Positions 8,448 through 17,331 of a DNA stretch of 64,000 bases are shown piece by piece. Numbering within the stretch: position 1 is the first letter of the stretch; every line of letters begins with the position of its first letter. A program made the translations under genes and the position numbers. Origin of the DNA: Desertivirga arenae (GTDB lineage Bacteria; Bacteroidota; Bacteroidia; Sphingobacteriales; Sphingobacteriaceae). The stretch spans positions 124,001 to 188,000 of the forward strand of contig NZ_JAFEWE010000011.1 in assembly GCF_017355785.1 (NCBI RefSeq). Direction: 5' to 3'. The notes under the pieces are model-generated. The model did not search any database. It was not told the DNA's origin and saw only the letters and a list, made by a program, of their open reading frames with translations.

Positions 8448-9381
8448 GTGCCAATTGTTCTAGGTATTCTTTGTATCTGTTATATAAATGTCCCGCCTGC
8501 AGGTAAGCAGACTGAGGACTCATAAAATGTGAAAATTCAAATGTGATTGCTTTTTCATATCCTGCTTTCCGGGCAGCTTCAAGTTTTAATCTCAGTTTTT
8601 CGAACTTGATAGGCAGGAATTTGATAGGCATGTCGCGGTCGAAGGACTCTGCATTGGTCCAGCATTGAAGTCCGTATTTGTCGGCCATACTTTTATTGAC
8701 AGCGAAAAAGTCCTCCAACTCATGGTAATCGATATGTCCATCCTGAAAGGCAACGGCATCGACTGCTCCCTGCACACCATCAAATATTTCGCTCCATTCT
8801 TTTTCATGCTCAGAAAGGGAAACCGCATCTTCTTTGGTTAGGCTTCCTGAGGCTGCCATTACTGCTTTTTTACCATCTATCCATGGGGAAATAAAAGTGG
8901 GTAGCCCCTTACTCACATCCTTGCATTGAAGGCCTAGCGTTCGAAATGCTTCAGTTGCCCCTTTGGTCCGGCGACTGATCTCCATACTCAGGTACCAGCC
9001 TCCGAAACTTTTGTAGTGACCGTATTTCTGCCATACCTCATCTATTACAAACCGGTTTGAATCTATTTCGGGAGAAAGATTACCGGTGTCCCAGTATAGG
9101 CCGCTGTCATAGAGGCCAAAGTAAAACTTCATTCCGTACTTGTCGGCCAGCTGCAGGTACATCTCGACCAGGTCTACCGGCGGCTGGTAACAACCAAACT
9201 CCTTCTGCAGATATGGAGACGGATAAGTAATGAAGCGGCGATAACCACTGCGAATTAGGATCACAGTATCTATCCCGATGGCTTTCATATAGGAAAAATC
9301 GCGATCCCATTCTTCCCTTCCCCAGTTCTGGTGCGGAATATCATGAGAGATCTCATCTAAAAAGGTACCTGTAATCTTCAT
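8440..9381 (-). CDS. DUF4434 TIM-barrel protein, putative glycosidase
   Basis: 313 residues resembling the DUF4434 family, predicted glycoside-hydrolase-like TIM barrels found in Bacteroidota PULs. Visible strands and acidic candidates: MKITGTFLDEISHDIPHQNW at the start, FYFGLYDSGLYWDTG, GGWYLSMEISRRTKG (Glu on a strand end) and CWTNAESFDRD. There is no signal peptide, so it would act in the cytoplasm on imported sugar. It lies between the SGNH hydrolase and the epimerase with 2-bp and overlapping junctions. The exact reaction is unknown. Confidence 0.7.
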   Translation of the reverse strand: MKITGTFLDEISHDIPHQNWGREEWDRDFSYMKAIGIDTVILIRSGYRRFITYPSPYLQKEFGCYQPPVDLVEMYLQLADKYGMKFYFGLYDSGLYWDTGNLSPEIDSNRFVIDEVWQKYGHYKSFGGWYLSMEISRRTKGATEAFRTLGLQCKDVSKGLPTFISPWIDGKKAVMAASGSLTKEDAVSLSEHEKEWSEIFDGVQGAVDAVAFQDGHIDYHELEDFFAVNKSMADKYGLQCWTNAESFDRDMPIKFLPIKFEKLRLKLEAARKAGYEKAITFEFSHFMSPQSAYLQAGHLYNRYKEYLEQLAHG

Positions 9382-9383
9382 TC

Positions 9384-10121
9384 TTATAAATATTTCTGTG
9401 ACTTTAAATAATTCGCCCAGGTTATATAGACCTCGGGTTTTAAATGGATCCCATCGCGGCTAAGTTCCTCCCTGAGTTGACCGTCTGCCGCAGCTACCAG
9501 AGGGTGGAGGTTTATCCAGATTAGATGCTCAGCTGCCGCCAGCTCCTTGGTTCTTTTATTCAGCTCGGTAACAAGAGGGCTGATATTTTTAAGATAAGAC
9601 GCAGTTGTCATGCTTTCGCGTACAGGAAGTATACTCTGTATATACAACGTTGTTTTAGGAGACTCCCTTTTAACCCTGGTTATAATTCTCTTGTAGTTAT
9701 TCACGATCACATCGATGGGAAGCCTTCTGGAGAGATCATTTATTCCGATTAGAAGAAAAATCTTCCGGGGTTTTGTAGCGAGGACCTCGTCTAAGCGGGC
9801 AAGCACACCGAAGGTATTATCCCCACCTATACCGCGATTAATGATATTATGATTGTCAAACACTTCCTGCCATTCGCCATGTTCAGTAATGCTGTTTCCC
9901 AGAAAAACTATGGGATGCTTGAAGTGGTGTGACTTTCTGAAGAACTCGGTCCTTTGCTGGTAATGCGCGTGGTTATAATTACTATCAATTTTTGCCAGAG
10001 GCTTTGAAACCGGCGTTTGCGCAAATGCATCGTTAGACAGTAATAGCCCTGACAATACCAATAGGCACCATGCTGTAAGGTTTTTGCCGTAGTTATTTTT
10101 ACTTATATGCCTGATCGTCAT
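9384..10121 (-). CDS. Secreted SGNH/GDSL hydrolase (copy 2)
   Basis: 245 residues with an N-terminal hydrophobic segment ending FAQ (exported). SGNH blocks are all present: FLGNSITEHGEW (nucleophile Ser), NRGIGGDNTFG (Gly), LIGINDLSRRLP (Asn) and DGIHLKPEVYITWANYL (Asp/His). Family members of this type remove O-acetyl groups from glycans such as sialic acids. It is a tandem paralogue of the following gene product (10123-10797), separated by one base. Whether the pair have different positional specificities is not visible. Confidence 0.85.
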   Translation of the reverse strand: MTIRHISKNNYGKNLTAWCLLVLSGLLLSNDAFAQTPVSKPLAKIDSNYNHAHYQQRTEFFRKSHHFKHPIVFLGNSITEHGEWQEVFDNHNIINRGIGGDNTFGVLARLDEVLATKPRKIFLLIGINDLSRRLPIDVIVNNYKRIITRVKRESPKTTLYIQSILPVRESMTTASYLKNISPLVTELNKRTKELAAAEHLIWINLHPLVAAADGQLREELSRDGIHLKPEVYITWANYLKSQKYL

Positions 10122-10122
10122 C

Positions 10123-10797
10123 TTACAATAGCTTTAATTTTTTAAGATAATCTGCCCAAAGGATGTAGGCTGCAAACCGGAGGTGGAGCCCATCAGTACT
10201 TAAGTCTTTCCTCAACTGCTTTTTTTCGTCCACAAAAACCGGATGGAGGTCGACATAACTTACCTTGTATTGCTGGCAGATCACTTTCATCCTGTTGTTT
10301 ACCTCGTTCACCTTCTCGTTACTCAGCTTTTCGTAAGACTTGGGCAGCATGGCCATATTAAGCGGTAAGAGGCTCTGCAAATACAGCTTTGTTTTCGGTG
10401 ATTCAGCCTGTACTTTTCTAATCAGCCGCACATAATTGTTAGCAATAACTTCTACAGGCATTCCTCTTTTGAGATCATTGATGCCGATGAGTACGAATAT
10501 TTTGGAAGGCTTAGAGGACAGCACTTCATCCAGTCTTGCCAGCACACCAAAAGTTACATCCCCGCTAATCCCGCGATTAAGTACGTGCTTTTTATGTACT
10601 ACTTCCTGCCACTCGCCCTGTTCTGTTATACTGTTTCCAAGAAATACGATCTCGTTCTTGTGATCTGGAAGTTTCCTGAAAAAATCTGACCGTAGCTGGT
10701 ACCAGGAGTTCTGATAACTACTGTCTATAGTTGTTGTGTCTTGAGCAAAGCCAGCTGCACTACCCAGGATCAATAATGCTGATAGTAAATTTCTCAT
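10123..10797 (-). CDS. Secreted SGNH/GDSL hydrolase (copy 1)
   Basis: I place the start at the ATG of MRNLLSALLILGSAAGFAQ (10797), which gives a clean signal peptide and begins just after the symporter stop; the longer frame would overlap it by 23 bp. Catalytic blocks: FLGNSITEQGEW, NRGISGDVTFG, LIGINDLKRGMP and TDGLHLRFAAYILWADYL. Length about 224 residues. It has the same block order as its neighbour and is clearly a tandem duplicate. Probable role: periplasmic O-deacetylation of the imported oligosaccharide before uptake by the adjacent symporter. Confidence 0.85.
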   Translation of the reverse strand: MRNLLSALLILGSAAGFAQDTTTIDSSYQNSWYQLRSDFFRKLPDHKNEIVFLGNSITEQGEWQEVVHKKHVLNRGISGDVTFGVLARLDEVLSSKPSKIFVLIGINDLKRGMPVEVIANNYVRLIRKVQAESPKTKLYLQSLLPLNMAMLPKSYEKLSNEKVNEVNNRMKVICQQYKVSYVDLHPVFVDEKKQLRKDLSTDGLHLRFAAYILWADYLKKLKLL

Positions 10798-10798
10798 A

Positions 10799-12646
10799 TT
10801 AACGACTAGCAAATTCAACATCTGCTTCTTTTAATTTATCCCACCAGAACTTCTTCAACCAAATACTTGTAAGGATAAGGACACCGCTCCAGATCACCAT
10901 TTGCGTATTCTCCCTGATCATAAAATAGATGGGTATAACCACTTGCGACATCTGCCAGATGATGCCCACTATGATATTGCTCATGTCCTTTTGAAAATCC
11001 TTATTGGGTTTGAACCCTGGATCTTCGCGCATTACTTCTTCCTTGATCGGTCCCCAAAAGCCCCATGGACGGGTCTTTCTGTAAAACTCCTTCACATCCT
11101 CCCTATTTGGCAAAGGCTCGAGATAGGTCCCGACAATGCAGCCCAGGGCCGAAACGAGGAGAATTACTGGAAACACGTAGATATCTACAATATCCGGGAA
11201 AGCGAAGAGCTTGATGGTAGAGGCGATAAGTCCGAACAACATTCCCCAGAAATAACCCATTCCGGTAAAGCGCCACCACACCCACTTCAACACATTTGCA
11301 GCTACATATCCCCCGTAAAGGGCAGAGGTAAGCCATAAAGTTAATTTGGTAAGCGAAGAGGCATTAAACCCAAAGATTATTCCTACTACCACAAGCAGCA
11401 CCGAAGAGATAACACTCAGGCGTATGTATTTGGCATCTGACGCGTTAGGATTTATGTATTTTTTATAGATATCATTTACGATATATGCCGGAGCTGCATT
11501 GACAAAGGCAGAGAAAGTGCCCATGAAAGCTGAAAGAAACCCTGCGAGAACGAGGCCCTTTAATCCAGTTGGTACAAACTGATTGATTGAAAGTGGCAAT
11601 ACTTTCTCGAAATCAATATTGCTTCCCATCTTACCCATCTCAGGACCGAGATAAACTAATCCCAGAACGGCAAAGGAGGCCACCATCAGGTAACGCGGAA
11701 TATACATTACAAAAATTGTCGAGAAACTCATCTTTGCTGCTTCGGAGGGAGTACGGGCAGAAAGCACACGTTGCATATCGTAACTTGGTACAGGGCCGGC
11801 AATTGAAGCAAAGATTCCTTTAAAGAGCATCATCATAAACAGAGCCCCGAATATGCCAAAGCCATCAGCCGCAATCTTATCGTTAACATTAGGTAAGGCT
11901 GTGGTGCTCCAGTCGAGATCCAGTTTCCACCCGAAGGAAAGGTCAGACCAGCCGGCAGGAATCGCGGCGTGGATCTGCTCCGCGGTAACAGAAGTATAAG
12001 CAATGTAACCTATAGCGAAGCAGGAAAGTGTCATAATGATGAACTGAAGTATTTCTGTGGCTACGACACTGTACATTCCCCCTTTAACTGTGTAAAGGGT
12101 CGTTAAAAGACAAACAATTAAGGAATAACTTCTTTCAGATGATAAATGAAAAGAACCTATGTTCGTACTTAAATCCCAGGGAAGGATCGAAGTACAGTAC
12201 TTACCGATCCCTTCGAAGAAATAGGCGATAAATCCCACCACACTTATGACCGCAAAGATCACGATGATGATATGAGAAAGCTTTGCTCCTTTACCATCTC
12301 CAAAACGGAAGGTGATCCATTGGGCACCTGTCATCACTCCGGATCGCCGCATCCATATTGCCAGGTAAACGAAAATAAAAACCTGGTTCCAGACCGGCCA
12401 TAACCAGGGGATCCACGCGCTTTTTAACCCATAAATAAAGAGGATACTTACAGTCCACATAGTGCCGGAGGTATCGAACATACCGCTGGCATTACTTAGG
12501 CCCAGGTAATACCACTTCATTGTGTTCCCTCCAAGGAAATACGAATTCAGGTCCTTCGACGCTTTTTTCGAGATGTAGAAACCCAATAGGAGGATCCCTA
12601 CGATGTAGGTCATAATGATAGTGATATCAATAAAACTTAATGACAT
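10799..12646 (-). CDS. Sodium:solute symporter (SSS family)
   Basis: 615-residue inner-membrane transporter with about 13-14 hydrophobic helices, beginning FIDITIIMTYIVGILLLGFYISK, with YFLGGNTMKWYYLGLSNASGMFDTSG, the region that forms the sodium and substrate site in SSS proteins. The C-terminal ~60 residues add two further helices. In this PUL it is the likely inner-membrane importer of the freed monosaccharide, analogous to sialic-acid-type SSS carriers. No other importer is present in the operon. Substrate assignment is inferred from the neighbouring epimerase and deaminase. Confidence 0.88.
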   Translation of the reverse strand: MSLSFIDITIIMTYIVGILLLGFYISKKASKDLNSYFLGGNTMKWYYLGLSNASGMFDTSGTMWTVSILFIYGLKSAWIPWLWPVWNQVFIFVYLAIWMRRSGVMTGAQWITFRFGDGKGAKLSHIIIVIFAVISVVGFIAYFFEGIGKYCTSILPWDLSTNIGSFHLSSERSYSLIVCLLTTLYTVKGGMYSVVATEILQFIIMTLSCFAIGYIAYTSVTAEQIHAAIPAGWSDLSFGWKLDLDWSTTALPNVNDKIAADGFGIFGALFMMMLFKGIFASIAGPVPSYDMQRVLSARTPSEAAKMSFSTIFVMYIPRYLMVASFAVLGLVYLGPEMGKMGSNIDFEKVLPLSINQFVPTGLKGLVLAGFLSAFMGTFSAFVNAAPAYIVNDIYKKYINPNASDAKYIRLSVISSVLLVVVGIIFGFNASSLTKLTLWLTSALYGGYVAANVLKWVWWRFTGMGYFWGMLFGLIASTIKLFAFPDIVDIYVFPVILLVSALGCIVGTYLEPLPNREDVKEFYRKTRPWGFWGPIKEEVMREDPGFKPNKDFQKDMSNIIVGIIWQMSQVVIPIYFMIRENTQMVIWSGVLILTSIWLKKFWWDKLKEADVEFASR

Positions 12647-12697
12647 GTGTTAATGATTAATGTGTTAAAAAGCGTAGTGCGAATATTGAAGGAGATA

Positions 12698-14533
12698 CTA
12701 GCGAATAATCGCTCCAGTAAAATTGACCTTTAAACTAAATGGATTAAGATACCTGTCAAGAAGAACAGCAGTTTGCCTTCGGTTTAGTGCAGAGTCTCCC
12801 CGGAGAGAACTTCCGGTTTCAGATATTATCTTATCTAACTGAACTTGCTTATTAATCAGAGAGATCTGCTCTGCAAGGAAATTTAGTGTAAGTGGCTGTC
12901 CCGATGCTTGCACCTGATTCAACTCCGGATAATACGTTTTAAGCCCGGTGACCAACTCGTGCTCACTGATCTCTCTGTCGGGGTAGAACCATGTTTGATT
13001 TGCCCATTTATACGCCAGCCCTGTACCTTTCAAAATACCAGTAGTTCCAATCCTTTGTATAGCCTGAAAATCCTTATCCTCAGGTTTAACATCTATAAAA
13101 GGCATCAGATAGCCCTTTGAATTTAGCAAAGCCTGTTGAACATGACGGATATGTACCTGTGCCGGCTGAACATTATCCTTAATTGCTGTTGCTGCCAATG
13201 CTCCCGCTGCCTGCCCAATTGTTAGTACTACCGGTTGAAGACGAGTTGCACCATTCACAATATTGCTTACACTAATGCTCTTTTCGGCAACGATCAAACC
13301 CTCGGTACTTTCAGGGATCAATGAACCTAAAGGAACATTGTAAGAAGGCACTTTTATCTTGACAAAATCAATTTTTGGTGCAGAAGGATTCTTCAAATGA
13401 TGATGATCGATGGTATAGTCGCCTACTGCAATCCCTGTACGATAAAGAGCTTCCTTTTGATCGTAGGGCTTCGCAACATGATTCAATGTGAGCGTTACCA
13501 GACCTTTCACCCTTCTTGACTCGCGATGATACGGGATCATCGGAAGCTTGTCCTTAGTTGGGTATTCATCAGCGATGCCGAGCTGTTTATATCCCAGCTC
13601 TGTTTGCAGGTAATAAAGGAATCTAAGTGTGTGCAGCTTGGCTTCCTTCAGCGCAACTGCTCTTTCTGCAGGAGATTTCTCAATAATATTAAGATAAATA
13701 TCATTACCGAACTTTGGCCAGTTGATCATGTACTTGTCATTGGGCAAGCGTCCATACTGCATCATTTGGTAGCAGTTATTGTCTGCAGAACCAAATGCAG
13801 CCGGATCAGACACATCGCAACTACCTTTAAAGTCGTTTGCGTTATAACCGGCCGGCTTAGCAATGGTCTTGTCAGCTCCTTTTCCATAATCCTTAAGTGT
13901 TACCACATAAGTCATATCCTGGATAATATTGTTTGCTTTTTCGGGCGCGAACTCCTCACCTGTATCAGAGCGGCTGTCCATTCCTATCCGGTAAGGGGCC
14001 CCTGCTGCAGCCATCACATCTCCTAGTTCGGTGGCATCAATGAGGATCTTTGCCTGGATCGTTTTCTTTTTCCCATTCGAGATCACGGTCAGTTTCCAGT
14101 GTCCATCACTCCTTTTTACCTCCTTCCAGGTAGTATTGTACCAGATACTAAGATTTGGATTTCGAGCAAGCTCCTGGAGAATCTTGTTTCCTGTTGCAGG
14201 CTCGAACAGGGTATTGCTTACCCATCCTGTTTCCACAGCTTTGGGGCCTCCATAGTATTCATAAAGTTTTTGACGGAACTCGCCCCACAAGCCCGCTGGA
14301 AGATTATGATTACCATCAATCGCGGAGACCCCAGCTGAAGTTAACATGCCACCTAACCACTGAGTTTCTTCTATGATCAGCGTTTTAACCCCCATTCGCG
14401 CTGATTGAATTCCTGCTGTTGTTCCGCTAGCCCCTCCACCCACAATCAGCACATCAGTGGTAAGAGTTTGTGCAGCAGCAGTAAGGGAGCAAAGGAAAAA
14501 AAGGAGGGCAATCAGAGGAGTTAAAAGACGCAT
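12698..14533 (-). CDS. Secreted FAD-dependent oxidoreductase
   Basis: 611 residues with a signal peptide (MRLLTPLIALLFFLCSLTAAAQ) followed at once by a Rossmann FAD motif (DVLIVGGGASGTTAGIQSARMG), then WLGGMLTSAGVSAIDGNH and IDATELGDVMAAAGA. This is the FAD_oxidored (PF12831) family, frequent in Bacteroidota PULs but with no firmly known reaction. An exported flavoprotein implies loading with FAD before or after export. The C-terminal ~110 residues form a separate helical region. Placed between the SusD/DUF5017 surface proteins and the symporter, it presumably oxidises a sugar or aglycone in the periplasm. Confidence 0.8.
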   Translation of the reverse strand: MRLLTPLIALLFFLCSLTAAAQTLTTDVLIVGGGASGTTAGIQSARMGVKTLIIEETQWLGGMLTSAGVSAIDGNHNLPAGLWGEFRQKLYEYYGGPKAVETGWVSNTLFEPATGNKILQELARNPNLSIWYNTTWKEVKRSDGHWKLTVISNGKKKTIQAKILIDATELGDVMAAAGAPYRIGMDSRSDTGEEFAPEKANNIIQDMTYVVTLKDYGKGADKTIAKPAGYNANDFKGSCDVSDPAAFGSADNNCYQMMQYGRLPNDKYMINWPKFGNDIYLNIIEKSPAERAVALKEAKLHTLRFLYYLQTELGYKQLGIADEYPTKDKLPMIPYHRESRRVKGLVTLTLNHVAKPYDQKEALYRTGIAVGDYTIDHHHLKNPSAPKIDFVKIKVPSYNVPLGSLIPESTEGLIVAEKSISVSNIVNGATRLQPVVLTIGQAAGALAATAIKDNVQPAQVHIRHVQQALLNSKGYLMPFIDVKPEDKDFQAIQRIGTTGILKGTGLAYKWANQTWFYPDREISEHELVTGLKTYYPELNQVQASGQPLTLNFLAEQISLINKQVQLDKIISETGSSLRGDSALNRRQTAVLLDRYLNPFSLKVNFTGAIIR

Positions 14534-14583
14534 ATGAGATTTATTTCTACTAAATAACGATATTATTACTAAAGATACAATAA

Positions 14584-14605
14584 CTTATTTAATTTTTTTA
14601 AAAAG
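14584..14605. promoter_or_regulatory. Putative ROK operator, degenerate copy
   Basis: CTTATTTA-N6-TTAAAAAG, with extended arms (AATAACTT at 14579 and AAGTTATT ending at 14610). It overlaps the DUF5017 stop codon and lies about 50 bases upstream of the FAD oxidoreductase start. The right half matches the perfect copies at 20612 and 24373; the left half has two mismatches. It may allow internal control of the operon. Confidence 0.4.
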
Positions 14606-15514
14606 TTATTTTATTGTAAGACGTATCGTTTTAACCTTCGTTTCCTGTCCCCGATTATTAGCATTGTTAGCCACAAATGTGACGTCGTATTGTCCTGGGG
14701 AAGGGAATTTATATTTGAAGGACCGCATAGGCTTATCCAGAAATGTTTTAATTGCTGTACCCAGGTCTGGATTTACAGTAGTTGGATAGAGCGCCTTAGA
14801 TATAGCCCAGTCTTCCGCCCGTGTAATGGTCCCACTTGCAGGAGCATAGAAAAGTACCGGTGCAGCAGTCTGAATGGTCCATTTGGTAGCGTGGGCACAA
14901 TCAACATTCAACCAGCCTGCCGTGCTGATAGTAGCCGCTGAAAGGACCGTATTATCAGGCAAAGTATTCGTTAAATTAAAGGCATAGATACGCCAGGTGC
15001 GTTGAGATGCCGGACTTATAGGCTGACCAATATATCTATAAGCAAAATACATTGGTTTTCCCTGTACAGCCAGATCAGAGACGTCAACTTTGCTGCTAAC
15101 TACCCGTGCCCCCGAGGCTCCCGCAGCAGCCGAAGACAAAGTAAACCGGCTGGTGATGTCTGTCCAGGTAGCGGCTTTTACATTTGTGGAATCATACGTG
15201 TTATTAAAGTCGGTAGATACCAAAACGCTTAAGTTATTTGCCTGCGAACCGAATAATACCTGTGTTTCCATGTTCAACTCCAGCTTTCCTACGGCTTCTA
15301 TGCGGTTCTTAAATTCGTACATCTTACCCCTTTCGCCAGAATAGAAGGTAACAATATCTGCATCTCCCTGGAAATTGAAAGTAACCGAGTCCTGAGTAGT
15401 GTATTCCGTTCCATTGACTGACACATCAAAATCAGGAACACTCACCTCTTCTTTTGTGCATGCAACTACCGATGCTACTGCAAGCATGCCTATTATCTTT
15501 TTAAACTTGTTCAT
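14606..15514 (-). CDS. DUF5017 surface lipoprotein of the PUL
   Basis: 302 residues with a lipoprotein signal (VASVVAC at the N-terminus, acceptor Cys about residue 19). The body matches the DUF5017 pattern: PDFDVSVNGTEYTTQDSVTFNFQGDADIVTFYSGE near the start and a PKD-like C-terminal strand set (GQYDVTFVANNANNRGQ). DUF5017 proteins are encoded next to SusD and are thought to be outer-membrane glycan-binding proteins. It lies 16 bp after susD, in the same operon. Confidence 0.78.
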   Translation of the reverse strand: MNKFKKIIGMLAVASVVACTKEEVSVPDFDVSVNGTEYTTQDSVTFNFQGDADIVTFYSGERGKMYEFKNRIEAVGKLELNMETQVLFGSQANNLSVLVSTDFNNTYDSTNVKAATWTDITSRFTLSSAAAGASGARVVSSKVDVSDLAVQGKPMYFAYRYIGQPISPASQRTWRIYAFNLTNTLPDNTVLSAATISTAGWLNVDCAHATKWTIQTAAPVLFYAPASGTITRAEDWAISKALYPTTVNPDLGTAIKTFLDKPMRSFKYKFPSPGQYDVTFVANNANNRGQETKVKTIRLTIK

Positions 15515-15530
15515 AAAGTTGCATTTGAAA

Positions 15531-17321
15531 TTACCATCCTGGATTTTGGATCAAACTCTGATTAAGAGAAATTTCTTTTGAGGGAATTGCCAGAAGCGTG
15601 TCGCGATTAGAGATATTTTGCCCTGAGCGAGCCGCATAAACGTAATTGGCAGGAGCAGTTGTGGCAATTTCGTTCGCAAGGTTCTTCATAACCGGAACCC
15701 ATAGCCCCCATCTTACCAGGTCAAATCTTCTTAATCCCTCGAAACCTAGCTCCCGCGATCTTTCAGCACGAATTACCTCCCGGAACGCATCTCGGTTTGC
15801 TGTCATTTCTGGAGTAAGCAGGCCATCAACAGTGTAAATTTCAGCTGTCGCAGTTGCTCCGCTTCCCGGATTACCCGGCCCGGGATCAAAAGTGATAGTT
15901 GGAATAGTATTATAACCTAAGCCGATTTCATTTAAAGTTACAGAGGTAACTCTTCCGCCGGATACTGTTGCTGTGGCTGTTGCCCCAGAGCCTGGGCCAC
16001 CGATGACCACTGTAGGAGCGGTAGCATATCCACTGCCTCCATTAGTTAAAGTAATTGTTTTAAGGGGCCGGGCATACGCGCGTCTCCGGACAGTATTTAC
16101 AGCCGCAATACCATCCACCGTAGGACCATTGATTTCATTATCAGCTTCTGCAAACATTAGCAGAACGTCTGAATAACGGAGCAGGGGAAAGTTGATAGCA
16201 GTGGTATTTACGAACTTTGGATTAGCAGCTTCATATTCCCTTCTCCACTTTGCAGCGTATTTTGCATAGTTAGAGAAAGTTGTTGAATGATAAACTTTGC
16301 TGGATGTGGTGCCATCGTAGGAATAATTGCTGATAGACCATGCACGACGAATGTCTCCTTCTTCAAAGAGCTTGTAATACCTGTCAGTAGGACGCTGAAT
16401 TCCATAACTATATCCAATAGTTTGATTGGTGGTACCAATTCCGTTTATTCCTCCAACTGACCCACCTTCATCCTGTGTTCCGTTTTTCAGGCCGAATTCC
16501 ACCTCCCAGATCACCTCCTTTTTATCGTATTGATCCGCCGCCATTTTTTTAAACACATCTTTGTAATCGGGATTCAGTGTGTGTCCATTAGCTGCCTCCA
16601 TTACTTTAGCAGCCCATTTTCTCGCTTCGGCATAACGACTTACATCTCTTAAAGGAGCTCCAGCCATTTTCAAGTTCACCCTGGCAAGGATTCCCCACAC
16701 GGCCGACTTGCTTACTCTTCCGGTGTAGTTATACTTATCAATACCATTGACAGAATCAGCAGCAGTCTCCATATCCTTTACAATTTGCTCATAAATGGTT
16801 TTATATGGAGTTTTAGCGATGTTCACATCATTCGGATCTTTGGCTGCCGTTAAACGCATAGGAACACTGCCCCAATTTTGAACGAGCACGAAATAATAAT
16901 ATGCCCTTAAAAATAGCGCTTCACCTTTGGCTACCCTACGCTTTTCTGCTGTCAAATTAGAGTTATCAATGTTATCCAGAAGCATATTAGCTCTGTTAAT
17001 CCCATCATACAAGGTGTTCCAGGTCGCTGTCAATTTAATATCACCGGGGTCGTAATTAAATAAAGCCACGTCTTGGGTCCAGCTCGATGAAGCTGGGAAG
17101 CTTTCATCACTAACATCCATCTCAAAGTACAGGTACCTGCCGTATGTGGATGACTTACCTAATACATCGTAAACTCCAGTTAGTGCAGTATTAATATCTT
17201 CTTCTGTTTTGTAATAATTAGAGGGAGAAAGCGAGTCGGGGGTTACATCCAGAAAGTTTTTACATGAAGCAAAGAGCAAGCTTCCCGCAATCAGGCTGTA
17301 TATAAATCTTTTCATAATCAT
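15531..17321 (-). CDS. SusD/RagB outer-membrane glycan-binding lipoprotein with repeat insertion
   Basis: 596 residues. Lipoprotein signal LLFASC (Cys20), then the RagB/SusD fold: [16 protein letters not shown], tetratricopeptide-like helices ([19 protein letters not shown]) and the C-terminal domain ([40 protein letters not shown]). It forms the lid on the SusC pore and binds the oligosaccharide. Unusual: residues ~421-498 are an insertion of two similar units, each with a GY-x-x-x-PT segment and a GSGATATA segment, placed between the two conserved halves of the C-terminal domain. It follows susC by 10 bp. Confidence 0.93.
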   Translation of the reverse strand: MIMKRFIYSLIAGSLLFASCKNFLDVTPDSLSPSNYYKTEEDINTALTGVYDVLGKSSTYGRYLYFEMDVSDESFPASSSWTQDVALFNYDPGDIKLTATWNTLYDGINRANMLLDNIDNSNLTAEKRRVAKGEALFLRAYYYFVLVQNWGSVPMRLTAAKDPNDVNIAKTPYKTIYEQIVKDMETAADSVNGIDKYNYTGRVSKSAVWGILARVNLKMAGAPLRDVSRYAEARKWAAKVMEAANGHTLNPDYKDVFKKMAADQYDKKEVIWEVEFGLKNGTQDEGGSVGGINGIGTTNQTIGYSYGIQRPTDRYYKLFEEGDIRRAWSISNYSYDGTTSSKVYHSTTFSNYAKYAAKWRREYEAANPKFVNTTAINFPLLRYSDVLLMFAEADNEINGPTVDGIAAVNTVRRRAYARPLKTITLTNGGSGYATAPTVVIGGPGSGATATATVSGGRVTSVTLNEIGLGYNTIPTITFDPGPGNPGSGATATAEIYTVDGLLTPEMTANRDAFREVIRAERSRELGFEGLRRFDLVRWGLWVPVMKNLANEIATTAPANYVYAARSGQNISNRDTLLAIPSKEISLNQSLIQNPGW

Positions 17322-17331
17322 GTTCTTAATC

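Noticed and set aside
12665-12672. TTAAAAAG half-site upstream of the sodium symporter
   Set aside because: The matching left arm is absent (TAATGATT at the expected distance), so it is not called an operator.
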